Positions 9,224 through 21,643 of a stretch of DNA of 64,000 bases are shown piece after piece. Positions within the stretch are counted from its first letter, which is position 1. The number at the start of each line of letters is the position of its first letter. Made by a program: the position numbers and the translations under genes. The stretch is taken from the NCBI RefSeq assembly GCF_014164585.1, contig NZ_JACJFM010000027.1, positions 1 to 64,000 of the forward strand, in the 5' to 3' direction. This DNA is from Oceanospirillum sediminis (GTDB lineage Bacteria > Pseudomonadota > Gammaproteobacteria > Pseudomonadales > Halomonadaceae). Below the pieces are notes generated by a model, which was not told the DNA's origin, made no database searches, and was given only the letters and a program-made list of their open reading frames with translations.

Positions 9224-9988
9224 ATGGCTAGAATCTTTGCGATAACGAATCAGAAAGGCGGTGTGGGCAAAACCACAACCTGTGTCAACCTGGCAGCGTC
9301 TCTGGTTGCAATGAAGCGTAAAGTACTGCTGATTGATCTGGACCCCCAGGGTAACGCCACGATGGGGAGTGGTGTGGACAAGCATAATTGTGAGCATTCA
9401 GTCTGCGATCTGTTGCTGGGCGAAGCCAGTCTGGAGCAGATCTGCATTCGCACAGATCCGGCCGGTTATGATCTGCTGCCAGCGAATGCAGAGCTGACTA
9501 CCGCAGAGGTTCAGTTACTGCAACAGGGGGATGGTGGTGTCAGCCTGAAAAAAGAACTGGCAGCGCTTAAGCCACAGTATGATTTTATTCTGATTGACTG
9601 TCCTCCATCGCTGAATATGCTGACAGTTAATGCTCTGGCTGCCGCTCAGGGCGTGATTATTCCGGTGCAGTGTGAGTATTACGCGCTGGAAGGTTTGTCT
9701 TCTCTGATGGAAACCATTCAGCAGATAGGAGGAGGGATTAATCCTGAACTTCAGGTCGAGGGCCTGCTGCGAACGATGTATGATCCCAGAAACAGTCTGA
9801 CCCGTGATGTGTCTGCTCAGCTGACAGAACATTTCGGAGATAAGGTTTACAGTACCGTGATTCCGCGTAATGTTCGTCTGGCAGAAGCGCCCAGTCATGG
9901 ATTGCCTGCGCTGGCCTATGATGAAAAATCTAAAGGTAGTCTGGCATATCTGGCTCTGGCTGGTGAAGTCACCCGGAGAAATCCATAA
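9224..9988 (+). CDS. parA: Chromosome partitioning ATPase ParA (Soj)
   Basis: A 254-residue deviant Walker ATPase that drives origin segregation with ParB-parS. It shows KGGVGKTTT (residues ~11-19, with the signature lysine), DLDPQGNAT (~40) and DCPPSLNMLTVNAL (~125). It lacks the N-terminal HTH of plasmid type Ia ParA, so it is a chromosomal Soj type. AAGGA lies 8 nt before the ATG. Its gene partner is parB; a candidate parS lies at 2495-2510. Confidence 0.95.
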   Translation: MARIFAITNQKGGVGKTTTCVNLAASLVAMKRKVLLIDLDPQGNATMGSGVDKHNCEHSVCDLLLGEASLEQICIRTDPAGYDLLPANAELTTAEVQLLQQGDGGVSLKKELAALKPQYDFILIDCPPSLNMLTVNALAAAQGVIIPVQCEYYALEGLSSLMETIQQIGGGINPELQVEGLLRTMYDPRNSLTRDVSAQLTEHFGDKVYSTVIPRNVRLAEAPSHGLPALAYDEKSKGSLAYLALAGEVTRRNP

Positions 9989-10054
9989 TCAATCTGAACC
10001 TGTCCGGGCTACGTGTGTCTGAAGACCGGATATCTGAGTAAGTCGGGAGAAGTA

Positions 10055-10972
10055 ATGTCGGCTAAAAAACGTGGCTTAGGCCGGGGACTGGATGCTTTAC
10101 TGGGATCTGGCATGAATACCGCCAGAGCAACAGAAAAAGTGTCAGTAGCCCCTGAGACAACTGAAAACCCCGGACGTCATGCCCCGTCAGAACATCTGGA
10201 TGGTCAGATGAAACATCTGCCGGTGGAGTTCCTGTGTCGGGGACGTTATCAGCCACGTCGTGATATGGACCAGGACTCTCTGGAGGATCTGGCCAGTTCC
10301 ATCAGGGCGCAGGGTATTATGCAACCCATCGTTGTCCGTCCTGTCACTGGTGAGAAATTTGAAATTATCGCCGGGGAACGCCGATGGCGTGCAGCCCAGC
10401 TGGCAGAACTGGATCAGGTGCCGGTCATTGTGCGGGATGTCAGCGATGATGCCGCGATTGCGATGTCTCTGATCGAGAATATTCAGCGAGAAAACCTTAA
10501 TCCGGTAGAAGAAGCGATAGCGCTGCAGCGCTTACAGCAGGAGTTCGAACTGACTCAGCAACAGGTTGCTGATGCGGTAGGAAAATCTCGCTCTGCCGTC
10601 ACTAATTTGCTACGTCTTCTGGCGCTGAGTGACGATGTGAAAAAAATGCTGGAGTATGGTGACCTGGAGATGGGCCATGCCAGAGCCTTACTGAGCCTGG
10701 AAGCCAGCCAGCAAAGTGATATTGCCCGCCAGGTGGTAGCTAAAAGCCTGTCTGTTCGTCAGACTGAAGCGCTGGTTCGAAAACTTCAGCAAACGGAGAA
10801 AGAGCAACCAGTACAGCAACACAGTGCTGATGTTGAGCAACTGGAGCGTCGACTTGGCGATAGATTAGGGGCTGCAGTTCAGATTCGTCACAACCAGAAA
10901 GGGAAGGGGAAACTGGTGATTAGCTACTCCAGTCTGGATGAACTGGACGGAATTCTCAGCCACATTAAATAA
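10055..10972 (+). CDS. parB: Chromosome partitioning protein ParB (Spo0J)
   Basis: A 305-residue CTP-dependent clamp that loads at parS. It begins with the typical KKRGLGRGLDALLG segment, carries the CTP-binding GERRWRA box (~105-112) and the ENIQRENLNPVEEA segment, then a helix-turn-helix (LTQQQVADAVGKSRSAVTNLLRLL, ~165-190), and ends in a dimerisation domain. The frame is open from GTG 10013, but ATG 10055 sits behind GGGAGAAGTA and gives the canonical N terminus. It is the last gene of the mnmG-rsmG-parA-parB unit. Confidence 0.95.
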   Translation: MSAKKRGLGRGLDALLGSGMNTARATEKVSVAPETTENPGRHAPSEHLDGQMKHLPVEFLCRGRYQPRRDMDQDSLEDLASSIRAQGIMQPIVVRPVTGEKFEIIAGERRWRAAQLAELDQVPVIVRDVSDDAAIAMSLIENIQRENLNPVEEAIALQRLQQEFELTQQQVADAVGKSRSAVTNLLRLLALSDDVKKMLEYGDLEMGHARALLSLEASQQSDIARQVVAKSLSVRQTEALVRKLQQTEKEQPVQQHSADVEQLERRLGDRLGAAVQIRHNQKGKGKLVISYSSLDELDGILSHIK

Positions 10973-10987
10973 GCATTTTGCAATAAG

Positions 10988-10996
10988 TTATCCACA
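10988..10996 (+). promoter_or_regulatory. DnaA box upstream of the atp promoter
   Basis: A perfect TTATCCACA, 15 nt after parB and 56 nt before the atp -35 element. An intergenic match to the 9-nt consensus is unlikely to be pure chance, and DnaA could titrate here or affect transcription; no second box is close by. Confidence 0.45.
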
Positions 10997-11051
10997 AGGG
11001 CAGAAAAACTCATCTATTGGTCTTATAAATGGTTTTCTGTGGGTAATTATG

Positions 11052-11080
11052 TTGAATGGCATGATTAATGCCCCTATAAT
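11052..11080 (+). promoter_or_regulatory. Sigma70 promoter of the atp operon
   Basis: TTGAAT (11052-11057), a 17-nt spacer and a perfect TATAAT (11075-11080) give a near-consensus promoter 78 nt before atpI. This is the strongest promoter I can see in the window, as expected for ATP synthase. Confidence 0.8.
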
Positions 11081-11157
11081 CCTGCGGTCACAATTTGACT
11101 ATATCTTTGAGTTTCGGTTACGCGAAAAAGCAAAACGCTTTTCGTTCGGGAGAAAGC

Positions 11158-11541
11158 ATGGGCGCCAGAAGCGCACAGTTAAAACGACCTAAAGTCTTTC
11201 GTATCGTTGGCTTACAGGCGTTGGTGACTCTTCTGATATCGGCCGGTTGCTTTCTGCTGGCTGATGGGGTCAGTGCTTATTCGGCTCTGCTTGGAGGTGT
11301 AGTCTGCTTTATGCCAAATCTGTATTTTGCCTGGGCGGCATTTCGTCATCAGGGTGCTCAGATGGCAAAGCAGATTGTGAAATCGTTCTATAAAGCGGAA
11401 GCAGTAAAGTTTGGTTTAACGGCCGTATTATTTGCTCTGGTTTTTGCCTTAGTACGTCCCTTAAACCCAATTTATTTCTTTTTAACTTACGCTGTGGTTC
11501 AAGTGGTGCATTGGTTATCGCCTCTGGTGATAAAACGCTGA
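11158..11541 (+). CDS. atpI: ATP synthase assembly factor AtpI
   Basis: A 127-residue inner-membrane protein with four hydrophobic segments, encoded first in atp operons and helping assembly of the c-ring. The AtpI signature is seen in LLGGVVCFMPNLYFAWAAF (~45-63) and the KAEAVKFGLTAVLF segment. The frame is open from 11095, but ATG 11158, behind GGGAGAAAGC, gives a protein of the usual size (E. coli 126). Transcribed from the promoter at 11052-11080. Confidence 0.9.
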   Translation: MGARSAQLKRPKVFRIVGLQALVTLLISAGCFLLADGVSAYSALLGGVVCFMPNLYFAWAAFRHQGAQMAKQIVKSFYKAEAVKFGLTAVLFALVFALVRPLNPIYFFLTYAVVQVVHWLSPLVIKR

Positions 11542-12402
<861 letters not shown>

Positions 12403-12422
12403 GATTTTTGCTTTAACTTTAA

Positions 12423-12737
<315 letters not shown>

Positions 12738-12797
12738 TCTTTAAGCTGGTTTTTTTAACCCTTAATAGATCAACACTGGAAAGCAAGGGGTGATGGC

Positions 12798-13268
12798 GTG
12801 AATCTGAACTTAACACTGGTAGGCCAGGCCATCTCATTTGCGATTTTTGTCTGGTTTTGTATGAAGTATGTATGGCCTCCGGTAACGGAAGCTATGCATG
12901 CTCGCCAGAAAAAAATTGCAGATGGTTTGGATGCTGCAAGTCGTGCCGCACGTGACCTTGAACTGGCTCAGGAAAAAGCTGGCCAACAGTTACGTGAAGG
13001 TAAAGAACAAGCAGCCCTGATTATTGAGCAAGCTAATAAGCGAGCTAATCAAATCGTTGAAGAAGCGAAAGACAACGCACGTGCAGAAGGCGAGCGTTTA
13101 CTGGCTGCCGCTCAGGCTGAGATTGAGCAGGAAGTAAACCGAGCTAAAGAAGAACTGCGCGCGCAGGTATCTGCTCTGTCACTGAAAGGTGCAGAACAGA
13201 TTCTTAACGCATCTATTGACGAAAAAGCCCATGCTGAGCTTGTAGAGAAACTCGCAGCTGAGCTTTAA
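12798..13268 (+). CDS. atpF: ATP synthase Fo subunit b
   Basis: A 156-residue peripheral stalk subunit: one N-terminal membrane helix ([17 protein letters not shown], ~11-27), then a long charged coiled coil (residues ~35-150) typical of b dimers. It starts with GTG at 12798 behind AGGGGTG; the [12 protein letters not shown] terminus matches E. coli AtpF. The length equals the E. coli protein. Confidence 0.96.
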   Translation: MNLNLTLVGQAISFAIFVWFCMKYVWPPVTEAMHARQKKIADGLDAASRAARDLELAQEKAGQQLREGKEQAALIIEQANKRANQIVEEAKDNARAEGERLLAAAQAEIEQEVNRAKEELRAQVSALSLKGAEQILNASIDEKAHAELVEKLAAEL

Positions 13269-13280
13269 GCGAGGTGACCG

Positions 13281-13814
13281 ATGGCTGAATTAAGCACTGT
13301 TGCCCGGCCGTATGCAAAAGCTGCGTTTGAGTATGCTTTGAGTCAGGGCAAATTAGCTGAATGGTCAAAAATGCTGGCAGGTGCAGCCAATGCTGTATCT
13401 GACCCGGCTGTTCAGAATGTACTGAGCAATCCTGCTGTTGCCCAGGAAGATAAGGCAGGTATCGTAATCGATATCTGCAAAAACCTGGACGACAATGGCA
13501 AAAACTATGTTCATACACTGAGCGAAGTAAGCCGTTTGTCTCTGTTCCCTCAGATTGCTGAGCAATTTGAAACGCTGAAAGCGGAACAGGAAAAAATGGT
13601 TGAGGTGGAAATTACTTCTGCCTATGAGCTGACAAAAGCACAGCAGACCAAACTGGCCCAAGCTCTGCAAAAACGTTTGAATCGTGAAATTAAAATCCAG
13701 ACTCAGGTAGATAAAAGCCTGATCGGCGGCGTCCTTATTCACGCTGGCGATACTGTTATTGACGGTTCAGTGCGTGGAAAGCTTGCGAAATTGGCCGAGG
13801 CAATGAATTCCTGA
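13281..13814 (+). CDS. atpH: ATP synthase F1 subunit delta
   Basis: A 177-residue stalk protein that caps the alpha3beta3 head and binds subunit b. It shows the family N terminus [18 protein letters not shown] and the C-terminal signature segment [32 protein letters not shown] (positions ~143-174). It sits 12 nt after atpF and 16 nt before atpA. Confidence 0.96.
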   Translation: MAELSTVARPYAKAAFEYALSQGKLAEWSKMLAGAANAVSDPAVQNVLSNPAVAQEDKAGIVIDICKNLDDNGKNYVHTLSEVSRLSLFPQIAEQFETLKAEQEKMVEVEITSAYELTKAQQTKLAQALQKRLNREIKIQTQVDKSLIGGVLIHAGDTVIDGSVRGKLAKLAEAMNS

Positions 13815-13830
13815 GTTTGAGGGACATGGC

Positions 13831-15375
13831 ATGCAGCAACTGAATCCATCTGAGATCAGCGAAATTATTAAGAAGCGCATCGAAAGTACCGATGTGACTT
13901 CAGAGGCCCGCACACAGGGCACAATTGTAAGCGTATCCGACGGTATCGTAACCATTCATGGTCTGGCTGACGTAATGTACGGGGAAATGATTGAATTTCC
14001 TGGCGGCGTATACGGTATGGCGATGAACCTGGAGCGTGACTCTGTTGGTGCTGTAGTGTTAGGTGACTACCTGACTCTGCAGGAAGGCATGACTGCTAAA
14101 TGTACTGGCCGTATTCTGGAAGTTCCAGTCGGTCCGGAACTGAAAGGTCGTGTTGTAGACGCACTGGGTAACCCAATTGATGGTAAAGGCCCTGTCGACG
14201 CGAAAGAAACTGACGCGGTTGAGAAGGTTGCACCGGGTGTACTGTGGCGTAAATCGGTAGATCAGCCAGTTCAGACTGGTTATAAAGCGATTGACGCTAT
14301 GGTACCTGTAGGTCGTGGTCAGCGTGAGCTGATCATTGGTGACCGTCAGATTGGTAAAACTGCTATCGCAATTGACGCAATCATTAACCAGAAGAACTCA
14401 GGTATTACCTGTATCTATGTGGCGATTGGTCAGAAGCAGTCTACTATTGCAAACGTAGTACGTAAGCTGGAAGAGCACGGTGCTATGGATCACACCATCG
14501 TTGTAAACGCTGGTGCATCTGATCCTGCTTCTATGCAGTTCCTGGCGCCGTACGCCGGTTGTACTATGGGTGAGTACTTCCGTGACCGTGGTGAAGACGC
14601 TCTGATCATCTATGATGATCTGACCAAACAGGCGTGGGCATATCGTCAGATTTCCCTGCTGCTGCGTCGTCCGCCAGGCCGTGAAGCTTATCCTGGTGAT
14701 GTTTTCTACCTCCACTCCCGTCTGCTGGAACGTGCTTCTCGTGTAAGTGAAGAGTACGTTGAGAAGTTCACCAATGGTGAAGTGAAAGGCCAGACAGGTT
14801 CTCTGACGGCGCTGCCGATCATTGAAACTCAGGGTGGTGACGTATCTGCGTTCGTACCGACCAACGTAATTTCTATTACCGACGGTCAGATCTTCGTAGA
14901 AACCAGCATGTTTAACGCAGGTATCCGTCCCGCAATGAACGCTGGTATCTCGGTATCCCGTGTGGGTGGTGCGGCACAGACTAAGCTGATTTCCAAACTG
15001 GGCGGTGGTATTCGTCTGGCACTGGCTCAGTATCGTGAACTGGCAGCATTCTCTCAGTTCGCATCTGACCTGGATGAAGCGACTCGTAAGCAGCTGGAAC
15101 ACGGTCAGCGTGTAACAGAGCTGATGAAGCAGAAACAGTACTCTCCTCTGTCTATCGCAGAAATGGGTGTTGTACTGTACGCCGCTAACGAAGGTTTCCT
15201 GGATGACATTCCAGTAAACAAAATTGGTGATTTTGAAGCCGGCCTGCTGTCTTTCATGAACAGTGAAAAAGCAGACTTTATGGCAGCAACTAACCAATCT
15301 GGTGCTTTCAACGACGATATCAAAGCTGGCTTTAAAGCTGGTATTGAGCAATTCAAAGCAACTCAAACCTGGTAA
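13831..15375 (+). CDS. atpA: ATP synthase F1 subunit alpha
   Basis: The 514-residue non-catalytic nucleotide-binding subunit. Its Walker A is GDRQIGKT at residues 170-177 (E. coli has GDRQTGKT). The alpha signature [20 protein letters not shown] follows (~290-309), as does the [11 protein letters not shown] segment (~370) carrying the catalytic-site Arg. The length is typical. Codon use is strongly biased, consistent with high expression. Confidence 0.98.
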   Translation: MQQLNPSEISEIIKKRIESTDVTSEARTQGTIVSVSDGIVTIHGLADVMYGEMIEFPGGVYGMAMNLERDSVGAVVLGDYLTLQEGMTAKCTGRILEVPVGPELKGRVVDALGNPIDGKGPVDAKETDAVEKVAPGVLWRKSVDQPVQTGYKAIDAMVPVGRGQRELIIGDRQIGKTAIAIDAIINQKNSGITCIYVAIGQKQSTIANVVRKLEEHGAMDHTIVVNAGASDPASMQFLAPYAGCTMGEYFRDRGEDALIIYDDLTKQAWAYRQISLLLRRPPGREAYPGDVFYLHSRLLERASRVSEEYVEKFTNGEVKGQTGSLTALPIIETQGGDVSAFVPTNVISITDGQIFVETSMFNAGIRPAMNAGISVSRVGGAAQTKLISKLGGGIRLALAQYRELAAFSQFASDLDEATRKQLEHGQRVTELMKQKQYSPLSIAEMGVVLYAANEGFLDDIPVNKIGDFEAGLLSFMNSEKADFMAATNQSGAFNDDIKAGFKAGIEQFKATQTW

Positions 15376-15451
15376 GTCGTTTGCCCACAGTGTCTGACTG
15401 TGGGCACCCATTACTGAGTTCAAGTTTGTTTTTTGAATAAGGCGAGATGCT

Positions 15452-16309
15452 ATGGCAGTCGGAAAAGAGATTAAAAACCAGATCGCGAGCATCGGTAACA
15501 CGCGTAAGATTACAAGCGCGATGGAGATGGTTGCCGCGAGTAAGATGCGCCGTGCACAAGATCGCATGGCCGCCAGCCAGCCTTATGCTAAGCAGATTCG
15601 TAAAGTTGTAGGTCATATTGCTAACGCAACACCTGAGTATCGCCACCAGTATATGGAAGAGCGTGATGTAAAACGTGTGGGTTACATCGTCGTGGCTTCC
15701 GATCGTGGTCTTTGTGGTGGTCTGAACGTGAATATGTTCAAGGCCATGCTGAAGAACATGAAGGAATGGCGTGCAAAGGGTGTAGAACAACAGTTCTGTG
15801 CAGTTGGTAATAAAGCCGTAGCTTTCTTCCGCTCCAACGGTGGCAAAGTACTGGCCACTAAAACCGGGCTGGGTGATGCTCCGGTTGCGAGCGATCTGAT
15901 TGGTAGTGTCAAGGTAGTACTTGATGCCTATGATGCGGGTGAACTGGATCGTGTTTATCTGGTATATAACCAGTTTGTAAACACTATGACCCAGAAGCCG
16001 GTTGTAGAGCAGTTACTGCCTTTACAGGCTGAAGAAGAAACCGCCGCTGATCACTGGGACTACCTGTATGAGCCGGATGCTAAAGAGCTTCTGGATAAGG
16101 TACTGGTACGTTACGTTGAGTCTCAAACGTATCAGGCAGTGGTCGAGAACAATGCTTGTGAGCAGTCCGCGCGTATGCTGGCGATGAAAAACGCCACCGA
16201 TAACGCCGGTGACCTGATCAACAGCCTTCAGTTGGTATACAACAAGGCACGTCAGGCAGCGATTACACAGGAAATTTCCGAAATCGTGGGCGGTGCTGCA
16301 GCGGTATAA
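15452..16309 (+). CDS. atpG: ATP synthase F1 subunit gamma
   Basis: The 285-residue rotor shaft. The N-terminal coiled-coil helix contains [26 protein letters not shown], the central domain has [11 protein letters not shown] (~78-88), and the C-terminal helix ends with the family signature [24 protein letters not shown]. Spacing of 76 nt from atpA is the largest within the operon, and I see no terminator there. Confidence 0.97.
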   Translation: MAVGKEIKNQIASIGNTRKITSAMEMVAASKMRRAQDRMAASQPYAKQIRKVVGHIANATPEYRHQYMEERDVKRVGYIVVASDRGLCGGLNVNMFKAMLKNMKEWRAKGVEQQFCAVGNKAVAFFRSNGGKVLATKTGLGDAPVASDLIGSVKVVLDAYDAGELDRVYLVYNQFVNTMTQKPVVEQLLPLQAEEETAADHWDYLYEPDAKELLDKVLVRYVESQTYQAVVENNACEQSARMLAMKNATDNAGDLINSLQLVYNKARQAAITQEISEIVGGAAAV

Positions 16310-16315
16310 CGCTGA

Positions 16316-17734
<1,419 letters not shown>

Positions 17735-17766
17735 TTAGCTTTTTCCCGAAGTAGAGAGGCAAGACC

Positions 17767-18192
17767 ATGGCTATAACCGTCCACTGCGATATCGTAAGTG
17801 CCGAAGAGTCTATCTTCTCCGGCCGTGTGGAGCTGGTTGTTGCCGCCGGTATCCTGGGTGATCTGGGTATTGCCCCAGGTCACGCACCGTTACTGACGGA
17901 GCTTCAACCTGGCCCTGTTCGCGTGAAAAAGCAGAGCTCTGAAGAAGAAGTTTTCTTCGTATCAGGCGGTTTTATCGAGGTTCAGCCGAACCTGGTAACT
18001 GTTCTGGCAGATTCTGCTGTTCGTGCGAATGAGATTGATGAAGCTGAGGCTGAAAAAGCTAAAGCAGATGCAGAGCGTGCTCTGATCAATCAATCTTCTG
18101 AGTTCGAATACTCTAAAGCTGCGGCTGAACTTGCTCAGGCTGCTGCGCGTCTGCGTACAGTACAGCAACTGCGTCGTAAGCTGGGTGCCTGA
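17767..18192 (+). CDS. atpC: ATP synthase F1 subunit epsilon
   Basis: A 141-residue rotor subunit and intrinsic inhibitor. The N-terminal beta sandwich begins [17 protein letters not shown] and contains [16 protein letters not shown] (~36-51). The C-terminal helical hairpin (residues ~88-140) is alanine- and glutamate-rich. It is the last gene of the operon, followed at once by a strong terminator. Confidence 0.96.
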   Translation: MAITVHCDIVSAEESIFSGRVELVVAAGILGDLGIAPGHAPLLTELQPGPVRVKKQSSEEEVFFVSGGFIEVQPNLVTVLADSAVRANEIDEAEAEKAKADAERALINQSSEFEYSKAAAELAQAAARLRTVQQLRRKLGA

Positions 18193-18204
18193 CAGGCACC
18201 GCTC

Positions 18205-18236
18205 AAAAAAGGCGGCCTTTGGCCGCCTTTTTTTTT
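18205..18236 (+). terminator. Terminator of the atp operon
   Basis: GGCGGCC-TTT-GGCCGCC, a perfect 7-bp GC stem with a 3-nt loop, is preceded by six A and followed by nine T. It separates atpC from glmU, so glmU needs its own promoter in 18237-18289; I cannot identify one with confidence. Confidence 0.95.
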
Positions 18237-18289
18237 GTCTGAAAATTGTCTGTATCTCTGTATAAATTTGATTCAATCAGGTTGAAATT

Positions 18290-19636
18290 ATGATTACTGA
18301 TATTGTCATTCTGGCTGCGGGACAGGGAACCCGCATGCGTTCCTCTTTGCCGAAGGTGCTGCATACTATTGCAGGCCAGCCTATGGTGGAACATGTTATC
18401 CGACAGGCTCAGGCAATCTCAGATAGTCGGATCCATCTGGTTACAGGTCATGGCTCTGATCAGGTCAGAGATGCTCTGGCAGACTATGATATCAATTACA
18501 TTATGCAGACCGAGCAACTGGGAACCGGACATGCAGTGGCTCAGGCATTACCTGCACTGACTGAAGGTAGCCGGGTACTGATTCTGTATGGTGATGTGCC
18601 GCTGACTCCGGCAGATGTGATGCAGTCAATGCTGAACAATGTTACAGAAAACAGTATGAGCTTGTTGACTGTTGAGCTGGAAAACCCTCATGGCTATGGC
18701 CGGATTGTAAGAACGGCGGGCGCCATTACAGCTATTGTGGAACATAAGGATGCTTCAGAGAGTCAGAGAAGCATTCGTGAGATTAATACCGGCATTATGG
18801 CGGTCAGTCAGAGCCACCTGGCGCGCTGGTTACCCGAACTATCCTGTGATAATGCTCAGGGTGAGTATTATCTGACAGATATTATTGCTATGGCAGCCAA
18901 AGAGAAGGTGGCTGTGGTTGGCAGTCAGCCTGAATTTGAACAACAGGTTCAGGGCGTGAATAACCGTTTGCAGCAGGCTGAACTGGAACGCTGGTATCAG
19001 CTGCAGCAGGCCTTAGTGCTGATGGAATCCGGCGTCAGTCTGGCAGATCCGGCCCGTATTGATGTCAGAGGTACACTGACAGCCGGGCAGGACTGCTTTA
19101 TTGATATTAATACTCTGTTTGAAGGTCAGGTGGTGCTGGGCAACGGTGTTATCGTCGGTGCTAATTGTGTGCTGAAGAATTGTACTGTAGAGGAAGGGAC
19201 GGTCATTGAACCTAACAGTATGATCGATCAGTCGAAGGTGGCGGAGAACTGTCGTATCGGACCTTTTGCCCGCCTGCGCCCTCAGACTGAGCTGGCGGCG
19301 GGTGCGAAAATCGGTAACTTTGTTGAAACCAAGAAAAGCCAGATTGGCGCCGGAGCTAAAGTCAATCATCTGACCTATATTGGTGATGCGGAGATTGGTG
19401 AGCGGGCTAACATCGGAGCCGGAACTATCACCTGTAATTATGATGGTGTGAATAAGTTCAAAACTAAAGTAGGCGCTGATGCCTTTATCGGGTCTAATAG
19501 TGCTTTAGTCGCACCGGTCAGCATTGGAGAAAAAGCGGTTATTGGTGCAGGTTCTACCATTACTAAAGATGTCAGTGATTATGCTTTATCTGTCGCAAGA
19601 GGGCGTCAGATCAGCAAAGACAACTGGAAAAAATAA
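18290..19636 (+). CDS. glmU: Bifunctional GlcNAc-1-phosphate uridyltransferase / GlcN-1-P acetyltransferase
   Basis: A 448-residue cytoplasmic enzyme that makes UDP-GlcNAc for peptidoglycan and LPS. The N-terminal pyrophosphorylase domain opens with LAAGQGTRMRSSLPKVLH (residues ~8-25) and ends near 225. The C-terminal half is a left-handed beta helix of hexapeptide repeats (for example IGNFVETKKSQIGAGAKVNHLTYIGDAEIG, ~341-370), with the acetyltransferase residues in GAGTITCNYDG. It forms a two-gene unit with glmS, 21 nt downstream. Confidence 0.97.
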   Translation: MITDIVILAAGQGTRMRSSLPKVLHTIAGQPMVEHVIRQAQAISDSRIHLVTGHGSDQVRDALADYDINYIMQTEQLGTGHAVAQALPALTEGSRVLILYGDVPLTPADVMQSMLNNVTENSMSLLTVELENPHGYGRIVRTAGAITAIVEHKDASESQRSIREINTGIMAVSQSHLARWLPELSCDNAQGEYYLTDIIAMAAKEKVAVVGSQPEFEQQVQGVNNRLQQAELERWYQLQQALVLMESGVSLADPARIDVRGTLTAGQDCFIDINTLFEGQVVLGNGVIVGANCVLKNCTVEEGTVIEPNSMIDQSKVAENCRIGPFARLRPQTELAAGAKIGNFVETKKSQIGAGAKVNHLTYIGDAEIGERANIGAGTITCNYDGVNKFKTKVGADAFIGSNSALVAPVSIGEKAVIGAGSTITKDVSDYALSVARGRQISKDNWKK

Positions 19637-19657
19637 CATTCTGAAGGAGCATCCCCG

Positions 19658-21481
19658 ATGTGTGGCATTGTAGGGGCCGTGGCAGCCCGTCCTGTATCCG
19701 CCATTCTGTTAGAAGGTCTGAAACGATTAGAGTATCGGGGATATGATTCTGCCGGTCTGGCGGTGTTTGATGGTGAGCAGATACACAGATTAAGGCGAGC
19801 GGGTAAAGTCCGTTTTCTGGCAGATGCTGAACAGGCGGCCCCCCTGTCTGGTTCTCTGGGAATTGCACACACTCGCTGGGCAACTCATGGTAAACCCACG
19901 GAAGATAATGCTCACCCCCACATGTCAGGAGAGCAGCTGGCTATTGTACATAATGGGATTATTGAGAACTTTGAACCTCTGAAAGCCGCTCTGGAAGAAG
20001 CCGGTTATCAGTTCAGCTCTGATACGGATACGGAAGTGATCGCTCATCTTATCGATCAGGCTGTTAAAGCTGGTGCCAGCCTGCAGGATGCTTTTCTCAG
20101 TACAGTCTCGCAACTGGAAGGTGCGTTTGCTCTGGGAGTGATGCATAAGGATTTCCCAGGTCAGATCCTGGCTTCCCGTAAAGGCAGCCCTCTGGTTGTA
20201 GGGGTTGGTATGGGCGAAAACTTTATTGCATCAGATCAGATGGCGCTATTGCAGGTAACCGATCGCTTTATTTATCTGGAAGAGGGCGATTTTGTTCAGA
20301 TTACGTTGGATCAGGTCTCCATCTGGGATAAAACACAGCAACTGGTTGAGCGCCCGGTTAAGGTGTTTGAGCATAATCTGTCTGTGGCGGAAAAGGGGGA
20401 ATTCCGTCACTTCATGATGAAAGAGATCTATGAGCAACCTGAAGTGGTTAAAGCTACGATGCAAGGGCGAATCACTGAGGACCGTTTACTTGAACAGTCG
20501 TTTGGTAATGGTGCATCTGAGCTATTTGATCAGACTCGTCAGGTACAGATTATTGCCTGTGGTACCAGTTACCATGCCGGATTAATTGCGAAATACTGGA
20601 TTGAAGATATTGCCGGTATCCCCTGTGCTGTGGAAGTCGCCAGCGAATTTCGTTACCGCAAGCATGTTATTCCGGATAATACCCTGTTTATCACTATCTC
20701 TCAGTCTGGTGAGACTGCGGATACCCTGGCAGCGCTTCGGGCTATTAAAGAACAGGTGCTGGCCAGCCTGACGATCTGTAATGTACCGGGCAGTTCCCTG
20801 GTGCGTGAATCTGATCTGAGTCTGATGACTAATGCGGGTCCGGAAATTGGTGTTGCATCGACAAAAGCCTTTACGACTCAGTTGGTGGCTTTGTTGATGC
20901 TGACCGTTGCTCTGGCCCGTCGTAACGGGCTGAGTGAAGAGCAGGAAGCGAATATTATCCGTGGGCTACATCAGCTACCGTCGTTGCTGCTGGCTGGTGT
21001 TCGTCTGGATAAGGATATTGAGCTGCTGGCTCAGGATTTTGCGGAAAAAAATCATGCTCTGTTTCTGGGACGAGGTCCTCTGTATCCGGTGGCGATGGAA
21101 GGAGCACTTAAACTGAAAGAGATCTCGTACATTCATGCGGAAGCCTACCCGGCCGGTGAACTGAAACATGGCCCGCTGGCTCTGGTGGATAAAGAGATGC
21201 CGGTGGTGACGGTGGCGCCGAATAATGCTCTGTTGGATAAGCTGAAAGCGAACCTGCAGGAAGTAAAGGCCCGCGGCGGAGAGCTGTTTGTCTTTGCCGG
21301 TGCAGATAAAATTCAACAGGAAGATGGCCTGAAAGTACGCCAGATGCCGGATGTACCTGAGTTTCTGGAGCCTATCGTGTACACTATACCGCTGCAGTTA
21401 TTGAGCTATCATGCTGCAGTACTTAAGGGCACAGATGTTGACCAGCCACGTAATCTGGCAAAATCAGTCACTGTAGAATAA
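19658..21481 (+). CDS. glmS: Glutamine--fructose-6-phosphate aminotransferase (isomerizing)
   Basis: A 607-residue enzyme making glucosamine-6-P, the first step towards UDP-GlcNAc. The N-terminal glutamine amidotransferase domain starts MCGIVGAVA with nucleophile Cys2; THTRWATHG-type residues follow (HTRWATHGKP, ~71-80). Two SIS sugar-isomerase domains follow (residues ~285-425 and ~455-595), with SQSGETADTL and AEAYPAGELKHGPLALVD. It ends with the classic DQPRNLAKSVTVE. The ribosome binding site is GAAGGAG. Cotranscribed with glmU. Confidence 0.97.
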   Translation: MCGIVGAVAARPVSAILLEGLKRLEYRGYDSAGLAVFDGEQIHRLRRAGKVRFLADAEQAAPLSGSLGIAHTRWATHGKPTEDNAHPHMSGEQLAIVHNGIIENFEPLKAALEEAGYQFSSDTDTEVIAHLIDQAVKAGASLQDAFLSTVSQLEGAFALGVMHKDFPGQILASRKGSPLVVGVGMGENFIASDQMALLQVTDRFIYLEEGDFVQITLDQVSIWDKTQQLVERPVKVFEHNLSVAEKGEFRHFMMKEIYEQPEVVKATMQGRITEDRLLEQSFGNGASELFDQTRQVQIIACGTSYHAGLIAKYWIEDIAGIPCAVEVASEFRYRKHVIPDNTLFITISQSGETADTLAALRAIKEQVLASLTICNVPGSSLVRESDLSLMTNAGPEIGVASTKAFTTQLVALLMLTVALARRNGLSEEQEANIIRGLHQLPSLLLAGVRLDKDIELLAQDFAEKNHALFLGRGPLYPVAMEGALKLKEISYIHAEAYPAGELKHGPLALVDKEMPVVTVAPNNALLDKLKANLQEVKARGGELFVFAGADKIQQEDGLKVRQMPDVPEFLEPIVYTIPLQLLSYHAAVLKGTDVDQPRNLAKSVTVE

Positions 21482-21557
21482 AGCTGTAACGGCTCCGGCA
21501 GTTCTTTTGCCGGGCCGGGCATCATGCAGAACCGAAAAAATTTCTGCTAATGCCTGA

Positions 21558-21581
21558 CAGCATCCCTCTTGAGGGCTGCTG
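21558..21581 (+). terminator. Hairpin after glmS (possible terminator)
   Basis: CAGCATCCCTC-TT-GAGGGCTGCTG pairs at 10 of 11 positions but has no T-run on the plus strand. A second stem (GACCTGA/TCAGGTC, 21626-21643) follows. Together they fill the space between the converging glmS and the small gene at 21644 and probably end both transcripts. Confidence 0.5.
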
Positions 21582-21643
21582 TATTATCGGGAGGCCAGCT
21601 CCCTGAACCGGGATAGTTGTCACAGGACCTGAGTGGTCAGGTC

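Noticed and set aside
14398-15567. Long antisense reading frame across atpA/atpG
   Set aside because: It lies opposite strongly conserved atp genes, has no ribosome binding site and no recognisable domain; it results from the biased codon use of the sense genes.
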